From: a virus
DNA: 64,000 nt
IMG/VR virus record: IMGVR_UViG_3300045918_000157
Location: 1 to 64,000 of that record
Reading direction: 5' to 3' (one strand)
Shown here one piece after another: positions 24,701 to 33,000 of this stretch (position 1 is its first letter; every line of letters starts with the position of its first letter). A model generated the notes under the pieces. It saw only the letters and a list, made by a program, of their open reading frames with translations, made no database searches and was not told where the DNA came from. The position numbers and the translations under genes are program-made.

Positions 24701-27125
24701 ATCCATAAAACCAGATGGTATACATAAAGTAAGCATTGAAGCTGTAGTTGAAGACGATAACGTGCATACAGCAGAGAGCGGGGTTATAGCTCCACCAATG
24801 GTTACTAGCCAGCTTACAGGGTACACCAGTAAGCCAGTAGTGACTGGTCTTACCGCAAGATTTGCGTTTAACGTGAAGAATAAGGCAGTTATTACCTGGA
24901 ACCCTAGCCCTTGGGCAGACCACTACCTTGTGGAGATGTCCGAGGGCAATGGAGCTTGGCAACGAGTTGGAGAAACTGGTGCAACCAATTTTGTAGCAAC
25001 AGCTGTCTACGGAAAAAATACTATTGTCAGGGTTGCTGCGGTAGGTATGGCTAAAGGTATGTGGTCGCAAACCACAATAACAGTTGTACGACCATTTGAT
25101 GTTATTAGCGCTTCCTATACAATTTTACCGACTGGTATTAAGCTAAAGTGGTCAGTGTGGCCGGAAGTCGCTACTTATGAAATTAGAGTTGGTGGAGACT
25201 CATGGGAGACTGCTGTAAATGTTGCCAGTCTTCAGGCTTCCGAGTATATGTGGGCAATGCAACAAGCCGGAACACTGGTTATTAGGATTAAGGCTGTAGA
25301 TGTCAACGGAAACTATAGCAGTACATCACGAGATGTAAATGTTATTGTGCCAGCACCTTCTGCACCAGCTATGACTTATGAGCTAGCAGGGCCTGATGAA
25401 GTCCTTCGCTGGTCTATTCCAACTAGCGGCTTTTTGGTAGATAGGTATGAGATACGACACGGCGCAACATGGGCACTTGGTACATTGCTTAGCACTACAA
25501 AGTCAACATCTCATAGACGGAAGGCTGATTTTGGTGGTGATAGGATTTACTGGATTGCAGCTATAGACGTTATAGGTAACGTTGGTGCAGCAGGAACTGT
25601 CACTATCAGAATAGCAAGTCCCGGCTCTGTTCCAAATATGCGTGTAGATGTTATTGACAATAACGCTCTTATCTATTGGGGTACGCCGCTTACTGGAAGT
25701 CTTCCTATTGATAGGTATGAGGCTCGTAAGGGTGCTGCATGGGCTGATGCAGTTGTGATTGGCAGTAATGGAAATAGTACATTTACTACTGTTTTTGAAC
25801 AGCAGAGTGGTATTTACAACTACTGGATTACAGCTGTAGACAGCGCTGGCAACTTTGGCATACCCATATCAGTTCAGGCGATGATTAATCAGCCTCCTGA
25901 CTATGTTTTACGCGCTAGTATTGATAGCAATTTTGAGGGTGGTAATACTAATAGCCTTAGCTATACTGACAAGGCTTCTGACGTTACAGTGTTTAATGGG
26001 CTGCAAGCTACAAGAGCTATCGGTACTGGATATGGAAGTGTTAGAGGGGTTACTGGATTAAGCAATGTCAAAGACTATTGGGAAGTTACAGTACTTTCTG
26101 GTGCTGATATTCTTATTGGAATAGGAAAAGCAGCTGCTAATCTAAATATTTATGTTGGCCTTGACGAAAATGGTTATGGATATTGGAGCGCAGATGGAAC
26201 TTCTAGGTATGCAGGGGCCACTTCAGCACCGCTTGGTGAAGCATGGGGTATAGGAGATACTATTGGATTAGCTGTAGACCTCACACTCGGTGCAAATTCC
26301 ATTGTTACATTCTTCAAGAATGGAACGCAGCAAGGGCCTTCTAAGATTGTTGGAGTAGGACCGTGGTTTCCAATGTTGTCACTACCGTCAGCTAGCGCCA
26401 ATCTACTATGTAATTTTGGGGGTACTAAATTTGCCTATGCACCACCGACAGGGTATGATGGAAGAGTTAACGTTGTAGATGATGTCTCTAGTTTGCTGTT
26501 ACCAATCAACACAACGGAGTCATGGAGTGAACACTATACTGTAAATGGGTTTGCTACGCCTGATGCACAGGTTGTAGCAGGCTTTCCAATATATATCAAC
26601 CCAAGCCTGACGATTGGTAGCTATACAGAGGTAATTGACTACGGTAGCAATTTACCGGCAACAAATGTAACTGTCCTACTAAGCTCTACAGTTATCTCTG
26701 GTACAGTTGGCATTAGTTGCACTATTAGCTACAAACTGCTATCGGGGGATGTGTGGATTGACGGCCCTGTTGGTGCTACTTCTATGTTGGCCACTAACTT
26801 CAGATACATTAAAGTTGCGTATACGTTTACTGCAACGGCGGGAGCCAACTTGCTCAGAGCTAATAGCTTAAGTATAAAGTTAAGCATTAAGCAACGTGGA
26901 GATAATGGTGCTGGCATAGCAGCTATTGGAGGTACTACGGTAAACTTTGGTTATCCGTTCTTATCGGCTGATACGCCAACAGTGCAGCCAAATGGCAGTG
27001 TACCACTGATTCCAGTAGTAATATATGCTGGTGGTGTAAGCCCAACTAGTTTTATAGTTAGACTTTATAATCTAGCTGGCACTGATGTCGGTGGTAGTTT
27101 CTCTTGGACTGTGAAAGGTTATTAA
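21768..27125 (+). CDS. tail tip / host specificity protein (J-like, with fused I-like N-terminus, FN3 and SPRY-like domains)
   Basis: This 1785-residue tail-tip protein determines host contact. Residues 1-75 resemble a gpI-type beta-grasp segment. Residues 80-137 are a hydrophobic Gly/Ala-rich segment like that of gpI. A J-type core follows to about 740. A carbohydrate-binding-like module lies at about 755-890 (NLLRYSGQLDNPVWEK). Repeated FN3-like domains lie at about 1010-1375 (RYEIRHGATWA, RYEARKGAAWA). A SPRY-like domain is at about 1385-1560 (DYWEVTVLSGADILIGIGKA, NGYGYWSADG, GDTIGLAVDL). The fused I part explains why no separate gpI gene exists. Confidence 0.88.
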   Translation: MSTVVYLKNAMLPQAREVLNTEPNTIHALAPIDWNRPFVAFLDGQPVLRAEWELVLEEGHDLAFIDVNALPQGGGGGSKAVLAVVLIAALTYFSGGMAAGLYSGMGGTFVAANAGMVIAGLQVGIIFAGSALINAMLPPPKATSAQQQAALAAASPTYSLGAQGNSARLESAITEHFGRHIAFPDFGSQPYQEFANNQQYLYQLLVIGRGQYAIESVRIEDSLVGSFEDISYEVKGPGEAVTLFPVNVVSSIEVAGQQLTCYAGAYTAAGFDVVVTAMAHGLATGMTVFIDFLVDSTAGYLAGGEWIEGHSESTGSGDNDYAYWVDGHFNPVYTVPPVVVAADGSYIVTILDADRFSITASSSVNSSGACNISPWIGGFIASAADTLTNYLGFDFICPKGLYYANDDGSLGQVALHVHAQARLVDSATGAPISGVWFDVVSKVYAGATTTPQANSERVQVTQGRYQVRARRVDVEQTSTRYGHSVTWAGLRCYLHDTRTFGDVTVIAMRMKASNNLSAQASRKVNVIATRKLPIWNGSSWSDLTPTTSIAWALAYACKQVGMTDQQIDLATLLTLDSVWAARGDQFNARFDNFLSFWEAVTKIAQAGRTKPFMQGGVIRFKRDQAQTLPVAMFSMRNISKGSFAIDYLMPTNETADAVDVKYFDQSTWAQAKVQAKLPSSLSVKPAKVELFGVTDRNHAHREGMYQAASNRYRRRMVKFGAEMDGFIPSYGDLIAIQHDMPGWGQSGELAAVNTATNLLRYSGQLDNPVWEKSLGAAVTPNAAMAQDGTMTAALVNFSSSASILRQGVPTTAGLTYTLSFWAKSVIGDPGILCDFGDGMSVPAVLSSNLTNFSFTKTATSSPHIDIAMKGAAQIIISGVQLELGSFATPTIKTVDTAVTQQTLTLSEIPEWGEGTHNIALRRRDGTVSGPYTVLPSIYDGHQVIIGASDFVPYIGDSEERTHYAFGWAETYRTRALILSIKPDGIHKVSIEAVVEDDNVHTAESGVIAPPMVTSQLTGYTSKPVVTGLTARFAFNVKNKAVITWNPSPWADHYLVEMSEGNGAWQRVGETGATNFVATAVYGKNTIVRVAAVGMAKGMWSQTTITVVRPFDVISASYTILPTGIKLKWSVWPEVATYEIRVGGDSWETAVNVASLQASEYMWAMQQAGTLVIRIKAVDVNGNYSSTSRDVNVIVPAPSAPAMTYELAGPDEVLRWSIPTSGFLVDRYEIRHGATWALGTLLSTTKSTSHRRKADFGGDRIYWIAAIDVIGNVGAAGTVTIRIASPGSVPNMRVDVIDNNALIYWGTPLTGSLPIDRYEARKGAAWADAVVIGSNGNSTFTTVFEQQSGIYNYWITAVDSAGNFGIPISVQAMINQPPDYVLRASIDSNFEGGNTNSLSYTDKASDVTVFNGLQATRAIGTGYGSVRGVTGLSNVKDYWEVTVLSGADILIGIGKAAANLNIYVGLDENGYGYWSADGTSRYAGATSAPLGEAWGIGDTIGLAVDLTLGANSIVTFFKNGTQQGPSKIVGVGPWFPMLSLPSASANLLCNFGGTKFAYAPPTGYDGRVNVVDDVSSLLLPINTTESWSEHYTVNGFATPDAQVVAGFPIYINPSLTIGSYTEVIDYGSNLPATNVTVLLSSTVISGTVGISCTISYKLLSGDVWIDGPVGATSMLATNFRYIKVAYTFTATAGANLLRANSLSIKLSIKQRGDNGAGIAAIGGTTVNFGYPFLSADTPTVQPNGSVPLIPVVIYAGGVSPTSFIVRLYNLAGTDVGGSFSWTVKGY

Positions 27126-28196
27126 ATGTCAACCGACTTCCTCAAGCCTATAATTTCTGATAACTATGCACTGTTGTTACCAGCGCTTAATACTACGCTT
27201 AATGAAATAGCAAAAGGGTTCGACCCTTCGACTACAGGTACAAAGATCAATACACCCACAGGATGTATTCAGTGGAACTCTGCTGCAAAAAAGTGGCAGA
27301 AATATAACGGCATAAGTTGGGCTGATTTAGAAGCACTATACTCTATAAATATTAGTGGGAATGCAGCTACAGCCAGTGTAGCAAAAGCAGCTACTTTGGG
27401 GTATTTTACGGCTGCGTCATTAGCTGAACCAAAGCTTGAGCTTCACAAGATTGGCGCAATTGCTGCTATGTGGCACATAGGTGCAGGAGACAAGATTGGT
27501 CTAGTACAGACAACAGGTAACGGTGTTGCAACTGGTGCAGATGTGATTACTATTGATGTCAATACTGGAGCTATTACAGCACCCTCTTTTATTGGGACTG
27601 CTTCTCAACTGAGTAGTACACAACAGGTTAATCCGATAATAGGGAAGTCGGCAGCAATTACTATGGCTCTTGGCGCTACAGCCGCTGGTAGTTTTACAGC
27701 TAGAAGTTCTGGTGCTGGCGATGGTAATTTAGCAGGTTATACGCTATACCACGACAGCTACGCTACCCACCTTGCAGTGCGTGGAGATGGATACGTAGGT
27801 ATTGGTGGATGGTCGCGTGCAGCATGGTCTTGGTATACAGACCCCTCTGGTAATATGGTTGCAGCTGGCAATGTGACAGCCTATTCGGACCCTAGGCTTA
27901 AAGAGAACATAAGACCTATAGAAGACTCTGTACATAAACTATGCAAGCTGAATGGTGTACACTTTACGTGGAGAAAAAACATTCAGCATGTGGAAGCCAA
28001 GGCTGGAAAGCCTGACATTGGGATACTTGCTAATGACGTAGAGGCTGTGTTTCCAGAAATAGTAACAGAGTCAATTGCAATTGATGGTGAACGCTACAAG
28101 ATGGTAGCTTATGAGAAATTGATACCAGTCCTGATTGAGGCGGTTAAAGAGCAGCAGAGGCAGATATTGCTACTTCAACAGTTGATAGGGTCTTGA
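27126..28196 (+). CDS. tail fibre with C-terminal intramolecular chaperone (Peptidase_S74)
   Basis: This 356-residue protein has a C-terminal 110-residue domain with SDPRLKENIRPI (about 258-269) and a terminal coiled coil (EAVKEQQRQILLLQQLIG). These are the hallmarks of the endosialidase-type chaperone that trimerises fibres and then cleaves itself off at the Ser of SDxRxK. The upstream part is a short beta-rich fibre. The gene starts directly after the J-like stop, suggesting that it attaches to the tail tip. Confidence 0.88.
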   Translation: MSTDFLKPIISDNYALLLPALNTTLNEIAKGFDPSTTGTKINTPTGCIQWNSAAKKWQKYNGISWADLEALYSINISGNAATASVAKAATLGYFTAASLAEPKLELHKIGAIAAMWHIGAGDKIGLVQTTGNGVATGADVITIDVNTGAITAPSFIGTASQLSSTQQVNPIIGKSAAITMALGATAAGSFTARSSGAGDGNLAGYTLYHDSYATHLAVRGDGYVGIGGWSRAAWSWYTDPSGNMVAAGNVTAYSDPRLKENIRPIEDSVHKLCKLNGVHFTWRKNIQHVEAKAGKPDIGILANDVEAVFPEIVTESIAIDGERYKMVAYEKLIPVLIEAVKEQQRQILLLQQLIGS

Positions 28197-28197
28197 T

Positions 28198-28662
28198 ATG
28201 GCTTTACCATCATACGGTACTATCTCTATTACTGATATAGCAGCTTACTTGGGAATAAGCGCTAATGGCCTAAATCTTAACGATAGTAGAGTACGGAATT
28301 TAACCAGTAGGCCTTCAGGAATTATTAGCCTTAATGACTGCCGCTATCAGCCTATAAGTGTGAACTGGAACGGTGCATTTGAAGATAATCATCGAAGCTC
28401 GCAACGTACCTTTAATATCAGCTTTCAATGTTCAACTAGTGGTGGACGGATACCTTTGACGTATAGTTGGACATGGCAATCAAACCCTTCAGGCTTTTTA
28501 TTTACTGATAGAGAGTTTGGTAATGGCTCTATTGTATACACCTTTCCAGGCCCTGAACTACCATCTACAGAACATGCGTATGCGACGCTACGTTGTACTG
28601 CAAGCGATGGTATGACAAGTGGCTATACAGAGTGGTACTTCCATTTATACATTTATCCATAA
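28198..28662 (+). CDS. tail-tip-associated protein, Ig/PKD-like
   Basis: This 154-residue protein has an N-terminal part (MALPSYGTISITDIAAYLGI) of a kind common in phage proteins next to fibres, with repeated DSRVRNLT and ISLNDCR segments. A beta-sandwich-like region follows (PLTYSWTWQSNPSG, ATLRCTASDG), resembling Ig/PKD folds used for surface adhesion. The start is one base after the S74 fibre stop. The function is inferred only from context and fold pattern. Confidence 0.6.
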   Translation: MALPSYGTISITDIAAYLGISANGLNLNDSRVRNLTSRPSGIISLNDCRYQPISVNWNGAFEDNHRSSQRTFNISFQCSTSGGRIPLTYSWTWQSNPSGFLFTDREFGNGSIVYTFPGPELPSTEHAYATLRCTASDGMTSGYTEWYFHLYIYP

Positions 28663-28666
28663 GACG

Positions 28667-29146
28667 ATGTACGACCAACTAGATACTAACGGCCAAGTCG
28701 TAAGGGCTAACTTCCAACTTGGTATGTACGATACTCTACCAGAAGGGCACTCATGGGTAGAGCACGTAGATACGCTTGATATTGCAAGACAAGCAGCATG
28801 GATTGGTGTTAAGGCAGAGCGTGAACGGTTATCTAATGACGGCGGTTATAAAGTTACAGTAAACGGCACTGTTAAATGGTTTCATTCAGATTCCACAAGT
28901 CAGAGACAGCAAATGAGTTTAGTTCTGTTAGGAGCCAATGTTCCAGCCGTACAGTGGAAAACTATGGATGGTAGTAAGGTGACAATGACACAAGCATTAG
29001 CTTCTCAAATATTTCAGGCCGGTGTTAGTCAAGGAATGGCTATCTTCGCTGCAGGTGAGGCACACTATAGCGCAATAAAACTATCACTGGACCCGGCTAG
29101 CTATGACTTTAGCAACGGATGGCCTGAAGTATACCTAGGGGTATAG
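28667..29146 (+). CDS. DUF4376-like tail fibre accessory protein
   Basis: This 159-residue protein starts MYDQLDTNGQVVRANFQLGM. It contains AAWIGVKAERERLSNDGGYKV, WFHSDSTSQRQQMSL and VQWKTMDGSKVTMTQALA in parts, the pattern of DUF4376 proteins found at fibre C-termini or as fibre assembly factors. I placed the start at ATG 28667, just after the previous stop at 28662; an upstream frame extension to 28619 would overlap that gene without reason. It probably assists or caps fibre assembly. Confidence 0.7.
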   Translation: MYDQLDTNGQVVRANFQLGMYDTLPEGHSWVEHVDTLDIARQAAWIGVKAERERLSNDGGYKVTVNGTVKWFHSDSTSQRQQMSLVLLGANVPAVQWKTMDGSKVTMTQALASQIFQAGVSQGMAIFAAGEAHYSAIKLSLDPASYDFSNGWPEVYLGV

Positions 29147-29148
29147 CA

Positions 29149-29466
29149 GTGGCAAAACTAATAACTACAGTCGTAAAAACAGCCCCATTTCAGTTTAGCG
29201 CTAGTGTTGCAAAAGATGGACTACAGGTAGACCTAACTGGCTGGTCTATAAGCAGTCAGGTATGGACACCTGATGGAATTATAGCTGCTGCAGTAACAGC
29301 TACTATTCCAGATCAGGCTGTAAATAAGGGTAAATACACATTTCAAGCCGCTACTGCACAATGGCCAGATGGCAGTAGTCTATGGGATATGGTCTATCAG
29401 TATAGTGATGGAGTTGGAGGATGGGTAGTAGTCTATGACTTCACTACTGTTTGGCAGATATTTTAG
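29149..29466 (+). CDS. small beta-rich tail protein, 105 aa
   Basis: It starts with GTG at 29149, two bases after the previous stop. The sequence alternates strands (FQFSASVAKDGLQVDLTGWS, DMVYQYSDGVGGWVVVYDFT) and resembles N-terminal domains of baseplate/fibre proteins that describe a property over a domain (BppU-like). No catalytic residues are seen. It likely attaches one of the neighbouring fibres. The family assignment is tentative. Confidence 0.6.
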   Translation: MAKLITTVVKTAPFQFSASVAKDGLQVDLTGWSISSQVWTPDGIIAAAVTATIPDQAVNKGKYTFQAATAQWPDGSSLWDMVYQYSDGVGGWVVVYDFTTVWQIF

Positions 29467-29525
29467 CCTGCGTTGTCGATACCAATAGGCAGTATTACCA
29501 AGGTTGTTTGCTGTAATTTAAGCAG

Positions 29526-29540
29526 TAACATTTATAATCC
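29526..29540 (+). promoter_or_regulatory. possible promoter -10 region TATAAT before the fibre genes
   Basis: A perfect TATAAT lies in the 104-base gap between 29466 and 29571. A -35 candidate, TTGCTG, sits 19 bases upstream, which is long. It could give extra transcription of the two large fibre genes. This is weak evidence from one hexamer. Confidence 0.3.
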
Positions 29541-29570
29541 GTGCCAAAGCACACCAAGGCGTACTTCATA

Positions 29571-30083
29571 ATGACACTCAAAACTGTGAAAGTCGAAGTA
29601 AAGCTCCTAGGCCCTGACTCAATCTCTATTGTCAACGCCTGCGTAGAGGCGTGCCTAAGTAACTACGAGATAGACAATGGTGTTATTGTGCCTGCGCTTG
29701 TTAAAGCATTTACAGATAGCACTGGTACGGTAACTTTGAACCTATGGCCGAATGCAAGAGGCAGCGCTTCGTCCAGCTACTCAGTTAAGGCAACTCGCTA
29801 CGCCAAACTGCTAGATGTAGTGATAGTCGTTCCAGACGTTGACTCATCCATACCTATTCCAATAGAGCAACTGATAAATGCAGAACCTTATCCAACTCTA
29901 GACGCATCTCAGATAGCCCTATTAGGCGTACAGGCTGCTGCCGCTGCCGCGCAGCAAAATCTAGACTCTTCCGTTATGGCTGCAATCGCGCAGTCAGGTG
30001 TAGCCCAAGCCTACATCAATAGTATAAATAACGTTCAAGAGTTACGAACCATGTTTATGTCATACATAGCGAGTCACCCATAA
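29571..30083 (+). CDS. fibre-associated protein, 170 aa
   Basis: The start is placed at ATG 29571 (MTLKTVKVEVKLLGPDS), with AAGG 11 bases before it; a GTG at 29541 is an alternative. The first 110 residues look like a beta-sandwich (carboxypeptidase-regulatory or invasin-like: ACLSNYEIDNG, DSTGTVTLNLWPN), followed by an Ala-rich helical tail. The stop overlaps the ATG of the 1536-residue fibre (TAATG), implying coupled synthesis. It is probably a structural adaptor of that fibre. Confidence 0.65.
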   Translation: MTLKTVKVEVKLLGPDSISIVNACVEACLSNYEIDNGVIVPALVKAFTDSTGTVTLNLWPNARGSASSSYSVKATRYAKLLDVVIVVPDVDSSIPIPIEQLINAEPYPTLDASQIALLGVQAAAAAAQQNLDSSVMAAIAQSGVAQAYINSINNVQELRTMFMSYIASHP

Positions 30084-33000
30084 TGCCTACAGCAATTGAA
30101 AGCCTTACGGCACAAGTAAATGTCCTTGACACCAACACTACTGCGCTTCTTGCAGCAGTTAGTGATGTTAAGACCGACATAATCGCAAGGGTTGCCGAAG
30201 TTTTCGCTACTAATGCGTCAGCTGGTGATGCTGCTCGCAGTGCAGCTGCCGCTCTTATTTCCGCAGCTTTTGCCAGTACTGACAGAGGTTTAGCTTCTGC
30301 TAGTGCTGAGCAAGCTTTAAACAACGCTTCACAGGCACTGGCTATCTATGGCACAACGAATGCCATGAATGCAGCGCTGATTACGGCTGCGGCACAGACA
30401 CAGCTTGCTCAAACTGCAGCAGTATCTGCTAGCTCGGTATTGCAGCAAGACCTGAGCGCTATCAGCACGGCACTGCATCGTTCGCCGAATCCTGTCACAG
30501 CGCTATTTATCTATGACACCAGTAGGGATAGCGATGGTGGTGCATGGGTGGAGCGTATGCAACATACGTCATGGATGAATGAGCCTTTGTGTGGTGCATG
30601 GTTGACAGGTGGGTTTGCTTCGGAATTGCTAGCGCGTGGCGATAACCTGCTGCCGTATGCGGAGCAAATTGACAATGCAGCATGGATAAAAGGTGTAGGT
30701 GTATCAGTCATCGGCAATGTGCGTGACCCTATTGGGGGTTTGTCCGCACAGAAGATAGACTGGTCGAGCGCTGCGGTAAATGCAGGCTTTTCTAACAGTA
30801 ATGGCAGTGTAGTTGTGCCTACAGGACAGCCGAATATTCGTTCAGTATGGCTGCGGTCTGACACGCCCGGCACCTTGATTATTGGCAACCCTTACTATGC
30901 CGCCGCTAACTTGACGGCCAACATCACGACAATTTGGCAAAAGTTTGAACTGATACAAACTCCAACAGCGACTTCCGACTCTATAGCTGTGCGTAAAGAT
31001 GCAGGGTCACCAGCCACTATTGAAATCTATGCACCGAAGTTAAACAGGGTCGGCGCTCTACCATCTACCTACTCAGCATCGCCTGAGCTTGTTAGTAATG
31101 GTGGGTTTGATAGTGGGACGGTGGGGTGGACTGCAACAAACGGCGCAACGCTGGCATCAACTGTTAGTGAAATCACAGTCACAGCGGGAACAGCCGCGAA
31201 CGGCTCCGCCTCACAAGCCATTACTACAGTTATCGGGCAGGCTTACTCTATCAATGTAACCGCCAGAAAAGGCACCGCCACTGATGCCCGCCTGTGGGTA
31301 GGCACAACTGCGGGGGCTTTTAATATAGGGTCAGTCGCAGCGCCAACGACTACCAATACCGCACTACAGTTTGTTTTTGTCGCGACAGGGACGACGACTT
31401 ATATCTCCCTTACAAGTTTCGGCGCTGTGATCGGCAATACGGCTTTTTTCTCTGCTGTTTCCTGTAAGCAGATCACCACTCTAGCCACTCCCTACGTCCC
31501 CTACAGCACCCAAGCTGGTAGCTACTACCAGTCCAGTGCAGACGGCAAGTTCTACAAACTGGGCGCTACCTACGGAACGCTAGTTGAGGTCTTCCGTGGC
31601 AACAAGGCCAAGTTTCCACGGCTTTCGGCTATTGTGGCCGAAGCCGGTAGTATCACTATATATGACCTGACAGAGAAGGGCTGTCCGATGTGGATGCGGT
31701 TCAAGACCATTGGCACAAGTGTGCAGGCTGCGATATTTTCAGGAACTATTGGTTCGGTGGCCGCTATTAACGGCTTGATGTGCGTTGGCGCGTCGAATGT
31801 CTCATTTGGTCTTTTTGTGCAGATCAATTTTGCCAAAGACACCACGGTAAGCAACAACGGGTCAACTACCGGCTACAACATTCAGGTGGTGTCTCTGAGA
31901 AACTCCACGGCGGGAATGATAGCGACACTTAACTATTTTCCAGCAGCTATCGCCTCGCGTGATGTAAACGCCGTCGCCATGACCGTGCTACCTGACGCCC
32001 CTATTGACATCGCTACCGGCTTGCAAGTTCCTACTATCGCTGTAGGGACACAAGGCGGAACTAGCATTATTCGGCATGATGGCACGATTATAAGTAGCGC
32101 TATTAACCCTACATCGGTAGCTTACACTGTATTTAGCCCTAGTGGGTTATGGGTAAGTCGCAACGCCAGTATAGGCTCTGCTTATTTTTACAGCAATGCT
32201 TCAATATCTGCTGGCGTAATTGCGTCACCAACTGGATTCCTTGGAGGTATTCCAATTCGTGATGGATGGGTCTTCAGACTAGCGGCAAGTAAATCTGTTA
32301 TAGGTCTTGGGTCTAGTAGCCCGGCACTACCTGAGCTTACCTTTGTGCGTACAGGCATTCAGAGCGTTGCGGCTCGGTTGCAGGCTACTATTGCAGATAG
32401 GTACAACACCGGCTACATGACAGGTGACATCCGCCGCTGCTACCTAGCCAATACTATTGTTGAGAGTATTAGCGCGACTGAGTTGGTTACTAATGGGACG
32501 TTTGATGTTGATACGGCGGGGTGGACACTTATAAATACAGGAAGTGCAACAGCCACTGTTTCAGCAGGGGTGGTGACACTTAATCCTGTGGACATAGCTG
32601 GCATCGCACGCATTCGGCAACAAGTTAATGTGACGGTGGGAAAAGCATACAACATCACTTTCGTAGGACTATCGGAGAGCGGTTCACCGGCAACGGTGAC
32701 AGTTGGGACAGCTGCTGGTGGTGCTGAATACTTCACAGTGCCGTCAGTGAGCAACACTTCAACTTACTCCAAAGTTATTGTAGCTACCAGCGCTCAACTA
32801 TGGATTAGCTACTTTAAGGCGGGCACTGTACTCGGCATATATCAGGTAGACAGCGTTAGCGTCAAAGAAGTCATCGCAGACCGCTCCTACAAAGCAGCAG
32901 GCGCAAACATTTTCGGAACGCTAGTTAAAAGTGCAGTCGGTGTCGGGAGTCAGCTTGTTGCGTACAGCGGTTTTAGTCCTGCCAACTATGCTAGAGAGAC

